Shown one piece after another: positions 39,401 through 48,400 of a stretch of DNA of 64,000 bases; positions within the stretch are counted from its first letter, which is position 1, and every line of letters starts with the position of its first letter. The notes beneath the pieces were generated by a model. It saw nothing but the letters and a program-made list of their open reading frames with translations. It was not told where the DNA came from and did no database searches. The position numbers and the translations under genes were made by a program. The DNA comes from Streptomyces luteogriseus (GTDB lineage: Bacteria > Actinomycetota > Actinomycetes > Streptomycetales > Streptomycetaceae): positions 8,631,285 through 8,695,284 of the forward strand of contig NZ_JACHMS010000001.1 of the NCBI RefSeq assembly GCF_014205055.1, given 5' to 3'.

Positions 39401-42400
39401 CGGCCAGCTCGAATACGTCGGCCGTGCCGACGAGCAGGTCAAGGTCCGCGGCTTCCGCATTGAACTGGGCGAGATCGAGGCGGCGCTGCTGTCCCACCCC
39501 GAGGTCGCTCAGACCACGGTGATGGCCCGTGAGGACCGTCCGGGCGACAAACGCCTGGTCGCCTACGTCGTGCCGGTGACGTCGGGTGCCACCGTTGAAC
39601 CGGGCCAGATCCGGCAGTACGTAGGTGAGCTGCTGCCCGAGTTCATGGTCCCGGCCGCCGTGGTCACCCTGCCCGAGCTGCCCCTGACCGCCCACCGCAA
39701 GGTCGATCGGCGCGCCCTGCCCGCCCCCGACTACGCGACGGTCGTGGCCTTCCGTGCCCCGCGCACGGAACGTGAACGCGCCCTGTGCGAGATCTTCGCC
39801 GAGGTGCTTGGCGCGGACCGCGTCGGCATCGACGACAGCTTCTTCGACCTCGGCGGGCACTCCCTGCTCGCCACCCGCGTCATCAGCCGCATCCGCACCG
39901 TCCTGAACGTCGAACTGCCGCTGCGTGCCCTCTTCGAAGGCCCCACGGCCGAGCGGCTGGCGCGCTGCATCGAGCAGGCGGACACCGCACGGGCCGCGCT
40001 GCGTCCCGCCGTGCGTCCCGCCCGCGTCCCGCTGTCGTACGCCCAGCGGCGCCTGTGGTTCCTCAACCGTCTCGAAGGCGCCGAGGCCGCCACATACAAC
40101 ATCCCCATCGCCCTGCGGCTCACCGGGACACTGGACCGGGACGCTCTGCGCGCGGCCATCGACGACCTGACGGCCCGCCACGAGACCTTGCGCACCGTCT
40201 TCCCGGAGGCACCCGACGGCACCCCCTACCAGAACGTGCTCCCCGTACCTGGGAGCGCCGCCGAGGGAGTCTCCGAGAACACGCGGATCACGCTCCCGAC
40301 CCGGCCGATCTGCGAAGACGAGGTCGCCGAAGCGATCGCCCGGGCGGCGCAACGAGGGTTCGACCTGACCGCCGAACGTCCCTTCCGCGCCGAGCTGTTC
40401 GCGATCGACGACACCACCCACGTCCTGGTCGTCGTCCTCCACCACATCGCAGGTGACGGCTGGTCCATGGTCCCCCTCGCGCGCGACCTGGCCACCGCCT
40501 ACGCCGCCCGGGCCACGGGCGGTGCCCCGGAGTGGGAGCCCCTGCCGGTCCAGTACGTCGACTACGCGCTCTGGCAGCGGGACGCCCTCGGCGAGGAGTC
40601 CGACCCGGAGAGCCCGCTCGGCCGTCAGATCGCCTACTGGAAGCAGCAACTGGACGCCCTGCCCGAGCAGTTGGAGCTGCCGGTCGACCGGCCTCGCCCC
40701 GCCGTCCCCACCAACCGCGGCGGCCTCGTGCCGTTCACGCTGGACGCGGATCTTCACCGGGGAATCACGGATCTCGCCCGTGCCTGCGGCGCCAGCGAGT
40801 TCATGGTCGTGCGGGCGGCCCTGGCGGTGCTCCTGTCGCGCCTTGGGGCCGGGACGGACATCCCGATCGGCTCGCCGATCGCCGGACGTACGGACGAAGC
40901 GCTCGACGATCTCGTCGGCTTCTTCATCAATACCCTCGTGCTGCGCACCGATCTGTCCGGCGATCCCACCTTCCGTGAACTGATCGACCGCGTGCGCGAG
41001 ACCGATCTGGGGGCCCACTCCAACCAGGACGTGCCCTTCGAGCAGCTGGTTGAGGTCCTCAACCCCGTCCGGTCGATGTCCCACCACCCGCTGTTCCAGG
41101 TGATGTTCGCCTTCCAGAACAACGAGCAGGCCGAACTGGCCCTGCCGGGACTCACCGTGTCCGCCACCGCGACGCCCATGGACGTCATTCAGTTCGACCT
41201 GGCCGTCACGCTCGGCGAGCGGCGCACGGTCGACGGCGCCGCGGACGGGCTCATGGGCGCCTTCCGCTATGCCACCGACCTGTTCGACCACGAGACCGTC
41301 GAGGCCATGGCCGAGCGGTTCCACGGCCTGCTCCGGCAGGTGGTCGGCGACCCCGGGCTGCGGATCGGCACCGCCGACGTACTCCGGCCGGGCGAGCGTG
41401 AGCGGCTGCTGCACGGCCTGAACGACACCGCGGCCCCGGTCCCGGACCTCACCGTGCCCGCTCTCTTCGCACGCCAGGCCGCCGCGACACCGGACGCCAC
41501 GGCCGTGGTGCACGGCGAAGTTGCCCTTTCGTACGCTGAGTTGAACGTCCGAGCCAACCGGGTCGCCAACTGGCTCGTCGAGCGTGGCGTCGGACCCGAG
41601 CGGCGCGTGGCGCTGACCCTGCCGAGGTCGGTGGACCTGGTCGTGGCCCTTCTCGGCGTGCTGAAGGCCGGGGGCGCCTACGTTCCCATCGACCCTGAAC
41701 ACCCGTCCTCGCGCGTGGAGTTCATGAGTGAGGACGCCGCACCGCAGCTGGTGCTCGGCCCCGACGAGATGGCGGGCGGCTTTGCCGACCATGCGGACGG
41801 CGAGCCGCAGGTGTACGGACCGGTGCCCGATGACGCGGCGTACGTGATCTACACCTCGGGTTCGACGGGCACCCCAAAGGGCGTGGTCGTTGCGCACGCG
41901 GCCCTTGCCAACCAGCTGGTCGCGCTGCGCGAACGGCTTCCCCTGACACCGGACGACCGGCTCCTTGCCGTGACGACGGCGGCGTTCGACGTTGCCACCA
42001 TGGAGGTGCTGCTGCCGCTGGTCTCCGGTGCCCGCCTGGTGCTGGCCGACCGGGACGACGTGTCCCGCCCCGCGGTGCTGGGTCGGCTGATCCGCGATGC
42101 CGGAGCCACCGTCCTGAACGCGACGCCGTCGCTGTGGCAGATGCTGGTGACGCACGATCCGGGCATGGTCCGCGGGCTGCGGGTGGTGACCGGCGGTGAG
42201 CCGCTGTCCGCCGACCTCGCCGAGATGCTGTGCGCGCATGCCGCCGCCGTCGTCAACGAGTACGGCCCGACCGAGGCCACCATTGTCTCCACCCTGGCCG
42301 AGGTGACCGCGCCCACCGGCCCCGGCACCCAGCCCATCGCCACTCCGCCCATCGGGAGCCCCCTCGCGAACACCCGGGCCTATGTCCTCGACGCGGCCCT

Positions 42401-45400
42401 GCGGCCGGTGCCCTCCGGCACCACCGGAGAGCTGTACATCGCCGGTCACGGCCTGGCCCGCGGCTATCTCGGCCGCCCGGCCCTCACCGCCGAACGCTTC
42501 GTGGCCAACCCCTACGGTCCCGCCGGTTCGCGGATGTACCGCACGGGCGACCTCGCCCGCTGGAACGCCGCGGGCAGCCTCGAGTACGCCGGACGTGCGG
42601 ACGGCCAGGTCAAGGTGCGCGGCTTCCGCATCGAGCCGGGCGAGATCGAGGCCGCCCTCACCCGCCACCCGGACGTCTCCCAGGCGGCCGTGGTGGTCCG
42701 TGAGGACCGCCCGGGAGATAGGCGCCTGGTCGGGTACGTCGTGCCCGCACACGGCGAGGCGTCAGTGGAACCGGGCGACCTGCGGCGCTCCGTCGCCGCG
42801 CTTCTGCCCGACTACATGGTCCCGGCCGCAGTCGTGCCCCTGCCCGAGCTGCCGCTGACCCCCAACGGGAAGCTCGACCGGCGCGCGCTGCCTGCACCGC
42901 GGTACGTGGCCTCGGAGCGCCGCCCCCGCGACGGCCGCGAGGAAGCCCTCTGCGCGATCTTCGCCGAGGCGCTCGGCCTGGACCGGGTCGGGATCGACGA
43001 CGGCTTCTTCGACCTCGGCGGGCACTCGCTCCTCGCGACCCGCGTGGTCAGCCGGATCCGCACCGTCCTCGGCGTCGAGGTGCCGCTGCGGGACCTCTTC
43101 GACGCACCCTCGGTGGCGCAACTCGCGGAGCGCATCGCGGGCGCCGGAGCGGCACGGCGCGCCCTTGCGCCGGCCGTGCGCCCGGAGACAGTGCCCCTGT
43201 CCTTCGCCCAGTCGCGTCTGTGGTTCCTGAACCGTTTCGAGGGCGCTGAGGCCGCCACGTACAACGTGCCTCTCGCCTTCCGCCTGGCGGGCGCGCTGGA
43301 CCGGGAGGCGCTGCGGACCGCGCTGTGGGACGTCGTCGTGCGCCATGAGTCGCTGCGCACGGTCTTCCCCGAGGGCGAGGACGGCGTGCCGGTCCAGCAT
43401 GTCCTCGACGCGACGGACGCCACGGTGGACATGCCGGTCAGGGAGATGGGCGAGGAGGACGTCGACGGCGCGATCGCGGCGATGGCCGGACAGGGCTTCG
43501 ACCTGAGGTCCGAACCGCCGCTCCGGGCCGCCCTGTTCGCCCTGCCCGACGGAGCCCATGTGGTGGTCGTGGTGCTGCACCACGTCGCCGGTGACGGCTG
43601 GTCGATGGCTCCGCTGGCGCGGGATCTGGCGGAGGCGTACGAGGCACGGGTCGCCGGGCACGCTCCGCAGTGGCTGTCGCTGCCTGTGCAGTACGCCGAC
43701 TACGCGTTGTGGCAGCGGGAGTTGCTCGGCGACGAGTTCGACCCCGACAGCCTGCTGAACCGTCAGATCACTTACTGGAAGAGCCACTTGGCCGATCTGC
43801 CCGAGCAGCTGGCACTCCCAGCCGACCGCCCCCGTCCGGCGGTGGCGTCCTTCCGGGGCGACCAGGTGGCGCTGGACGTGGACGCGGAGGTCCACGCGGG
43901 CCTGACAGAGCTGGCCCGGGGGTCCGGCGCGAGTGTGTTCATGGTGGTGCGCGCGGCCTTCGCCGCGCTCCTGTCGCGGCTCGGGGCCGGGACGGACATC
44001 CCGATCGGCTCCCCGATCGCCGGACGTACGGACGAAGCGCTGGACGACCTCGTCGGCTTCTTCGTGAACACCCTCGTACTGCGGACGGACCTCTCCGGCG
44101 CTCCCACCTTCCGCGAGCTGGTGGAGAGGGTCCGCGAGACCGACCTGGCCGCGTACGCCCATCAGGACGTGCCGTTCGAGCACCTCGTTGAGGTTCTCAA
44201 CCCGGAACGCTCGATGTCGCGTCACCCGCTGTTCCAGGTGATGCTGACCTTCCAGAACAACGAGAAGGCCCAGCTCACCATGCCGGGCCTCGATGTGAAG
44301 AGCCTCACGGCCATAGGCTCCGCCAAGTTCGACCTGTTCCTGAGCGTCGCCGAGCGCACCGCCTCCGATGGACGGCCCGACGGCCTTGCCGGCGTCCTGG
44401 AGTTCTCCACCGACCTCTTCGACCGGGCGACGGCGGAGAGCCTTGTGGAGCGGTTCCGTCGGGTGCTCGCCGCGGCGGTGGCCGATGCCGACCGCCCGGT
44501 GGGCGAGCTGGAGGTGCTGTCGGACGTCGAGCGGCGTGAGCTGCTGGAGGTTCGGAACGCCACGGAGGTCGAGGTTCCGTGGGTGTCGTTGCCGGAGGGT
44601 TTTGAGGCGCAGGTGGCGCGGACTCCTGAGGCGACGGCCGTGGTGTTTGAAGGCGTGGAGCTGTCGTATGCCGAGGTGAACGCGCGGGCGAATCGTCTGG
44701 CGCGTTTGCTGGTCGAGCGGGGTGCCGGTCCGGAGCGTGTGGTGGCGTTGATGCTGCCGCGTTCGCAGTGGCTGCCGGTGGCTTTGCTGGCGGTGGTGAA
44801 GTCGGGGGCGGCATACGTGCCGGTCGACCCGGCCTATCCGGCCGAGCGCATCGACTACATGCTCCAGGACGCCGACCCGGTGTGTGTGCTGGGCTCGGAG
44901 GAGACGCTGGCGCGGCTGCCCGAGTGCCTGGCGGGTCGGGGCGTCGAGGTCGCGACGGAGACGGTGACCGGGTACGCGGATGCCGATCTGTCGGCGGCGG
45001 AGCGCGGTGGCGTACGGCTGCGGCCGGAGCACCCGGTGTACGTGATGTACACCTCCGGATCGACCGGGCGGCCGAAGGCCGTGATGTTCCGTGCCGGGGC
45101 GATGGCCAACCTCCTTGCCTGGCACCACCGAGGCCGCGTGCCCGGGGTGACGTCCGGCGTGACGTCTGGGGTGACCACCGCCCACTTCACTTCCATCAGC
45201 TTCGACGTCGCGGCACAGGAGATCTTCACGGCCCTGTGGTCGGGCGGAATCCTCGCGCTGCCGTGTGAGGACGTCCGCAAGGACCCCGCCGAGCTGGTCC
45301 GCTGGCTCGACCGGCACGGCGTGAACCAGCTGTACGCGCCGAACTTGGTGATCGAGGCCGTCGCGGAGGCGTCGTGCGAACTCGGTCTGTCGCTCCCTGA

Positions 45401-48400
45401 GCTGACGGATGTGGCGCAGGCCGGTGAGGCGCTGGCGTTGCATGGTGCGGTGCGGGAGTTCTTCGCGTCGGTGCCGGGGCGGCGGCTGCACAACCACTAC
45501 GGTCCGACCGAGACCCACGTGGTGACGGCCCTGTCGTTGGAGGGTGATCCGGCGGAGTGGCCGGTGCTGCCCTCGATCGGCACCCCGGTGGCCAACAGTC
45601 GCGTTTACGTACTTGATGAGTGGTTGCGCCCGGTCCCGGTGGGTGTGGCGGGTGAGCTGTACTTGGCGGGTGCGCAGCTGGCGCGCGGTTACCTCAATCG
45701 TCCGGGTCTGACGGCGGAGCGGTTCACCGCCGACCCGTTCGCGGGTCCGGGTGAGCGTATGTACCGCTCCGGTGACCTGGCCCGCTGGCGGGCTGACGGC
45801 ACGCTGGAGTTCCTGGGCCGCGCCGACTTCCAGGTCAAGATTCGTGGCTTCCGCGTGGAACTCGGCGAGGTCGAAGCAGTCGTCGCCTCGCACCCGGATG
45901 TCGCCCAGGTCGTGGTCGTGGCCCGCGAGGACCAGCCCGGCGGCAAACGCCTCGTCGCCTACGTCGTGCCCCGCGAAGGCGAAAAGGCCGACGCCACCGA
46001 CGTACGCGGCTTCCTGAGCGGCCGTCTGCCGGAGTTCATGGTCCCGGCGGCGGTCGTGGTGCTGGACGCGCTGCCGCTGACGGCGAACGGCAAGCTGGAC
46101 CGCCGTGCCCTGCCCGCCCCCGAGTACGGGGCGGTCGGTGTGGGCCGTGGTCCGCGTAACGGCCACGAGCAGGTGCTGTGCGCGGCCTTCGCCGAGGTGC
46201 TCGGCGTGGAGAAGGTCGGGATCGACGACGGCTTCTTCGACCTGGGTGGCCATTCCCTGCTGGCGACCCGGCTGATCAGCCGCATCCGCACCCGCCTGGG
46301 CGTGGAACTGCCTCTGCGCACGCTCTTCGAGGGGCCCACGGTGGTCCAGCTCGCCGAGCGCGTGGCGCAGGCGGGCGCGGCCCGCACCGCGCTCGTGGCG
46401 ATGGAGCGCCCGGCCGAGGTCCCGCTGTCGTTCGCCCAGCGTCGGCTGTGGTTCCTGAACCGTCTGGAGGGCGAGGCGTCATCGACGTACAACCTCCCGA
46501 TCGCCCTGCGTCTGGCCGGAACTCTGGACCGTGATGCCCTCGCCGCGGCTCTGCGCGATGTCATCACCCGCCACGAACCGCTGCGGACCGTCTTCCCCGA
46601 GGGAGCCGACGGCACCCCGTACCAGCACCTCCTGGACGCCGGCGATGCCTGCCCGCCCCTGATGGCGGTACCGGTCCCCGGGGCGGAGCTCGCCGAGGCG
46701 GTGGCCACCGAGACGTCGCGCGGTTTCGACCTGACGTCCGAACCGCCGCTGCGCGCCTGCCTGTTCGCGGTGGACGGTGCCGCGCACGTCCTCGTGGTGG
46801 TACTGCACCACATCGCCGGTGACGGCTGGTCCCTGGCACCCCTGGCGCGGGATCTCGCCGAGGCGTACGAGGCACGGAGCGCCGACCGCGCTCCGGAGTG
46901 GACGCCGCTGCCGGTGCAGTACGCCGACTACACGCTGTGGCAGCGCGAGCTGCTCGGCGACGAGTCCGACCCGGACAGCCTGCTGAGCCGACAGCTTGCG
47001 TATTGGCAGACCCAACTGGCCGATCTGCCCGAGCAGTTGGACCTGGCCACCGACCGGAGCAGGCCCACGGCGTCTTCGTACCGGGGCGAGCTCGTGGAGT
47101 TCGCCCTCGACGCGGAGCTGCACGGGCGCCTCACCGAGCTGGCCCGCGCGTCGGGCGCCAGCGTGTTCATGGTGGTGCAGGCAGCCTTCGCCGCGCTGCT
47201 GTCGCGGCTCGGCGCGGGCACAGACATTCCCATCGGTTCTCCGGTGGCAGGCCGTACGGACGAGGCGCTCGACGACCTGGTCGGGTTCTTCGTGAACACT
47301 CTCGTGCTTCGCACCGACGTCTCCGGCAACCCCACCTTCCGCGAACTGGTGGAGCGAGTCCGCGAGACCGACCTGGCCGCGTACGCACACCAGGACGTAC
47401 CCTTCGAGCACCTCGTCGAGGTCGTCAATCCCACCCGCTCCACCTCCCGGCACCCCCTGTTCCAGGTCATGCTGACCTTCCAGAACAACGCCCGTGCCGA
47501 CATGCAGCTGTCCGATGTGACACTGGAGCAGCAGGGCACACCCGCCGACACGGCGAAGTTCGACCTGTCGCTGAGCGTGTACGAGACGCAGGATGCGGAC
47601 GGCGGGGAAGCAGGGCTCAACGGCGCCTTCGAGTTCGCGGTCGACCTGTTCGACCGGGTGACGGTCAAGGGGATCGCTGAGCGGTTCGGGCGGCTGCTGT
47701 CCGCCGCGGTGACCGACCCCGACCGGCTAGTCGGGGAGCTGGAGATCCTGTCCGCCCAGGAGCACGAGGAACTGCTGACCGGCTGGCAGGGTGCTAGCGA
47801 GGACGTCACGGAGCGGACCCTGGTCGACCTCTTCGAGGACCAGGTGGCGCGGACACCTGGAGCAACGGCCGTACTGTTTGAGGGAGTTGAACTCAGCTAC
47901 GCGGAGCTGAACGTGCGCGCGAACCGCCTGGCTCGGTACCTGATCGGGCAGGGCGCGGGACCCGAGGCCACGGTGGCCCTGGTGCTGCCGCGCTCCGCGG
48001 ACACCCTCGTGGCGATGCTGGCGGTGCTGAAGGCGGGGGCGGCCTATCTGCCCGTGGACCCGCGGTACCCGGCCGAGCGCATCGCGCACATGCTGGCGGA
48101 CGCCCAGCCCGCGGTGGTGCTTACTACAGCGGCCGAGCGGGACCGCGTACCGCGCGCTGCATCTGTACTGGAGGACGTGGCCGCGGCGGTCGCCCGCGAG
48201 TCCGGATCGGACGTGTCGGACGCGCACCGGCCGCGCCCCCTCCTGCCCGGCCACCCCGCGTACGTGATCTACACCTCGGGCTCCACGGGCCAGCCGAAGG
48301 GCGTCACGGTCACACACGCGGCGGTCACCGGCCATCTGCGCTGGATGGCCGAGGAATACCCGCTGGACGGCACGGACCGCGTGCTCGTCCGGACCGCGTT

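Noticed and set aside
37992..42752. Very long leftward open frames (over 1,000 codons) opposite the NRPS genes, e.g. here, at 16534-20604 and at 42762-46253
   Set aside because: They are mirror frames of GC-rich NRPS coding DNA: low-complexity, His/Arg/Gly-rich, no domain motifs, and repeated wherever the NRPS repeats.
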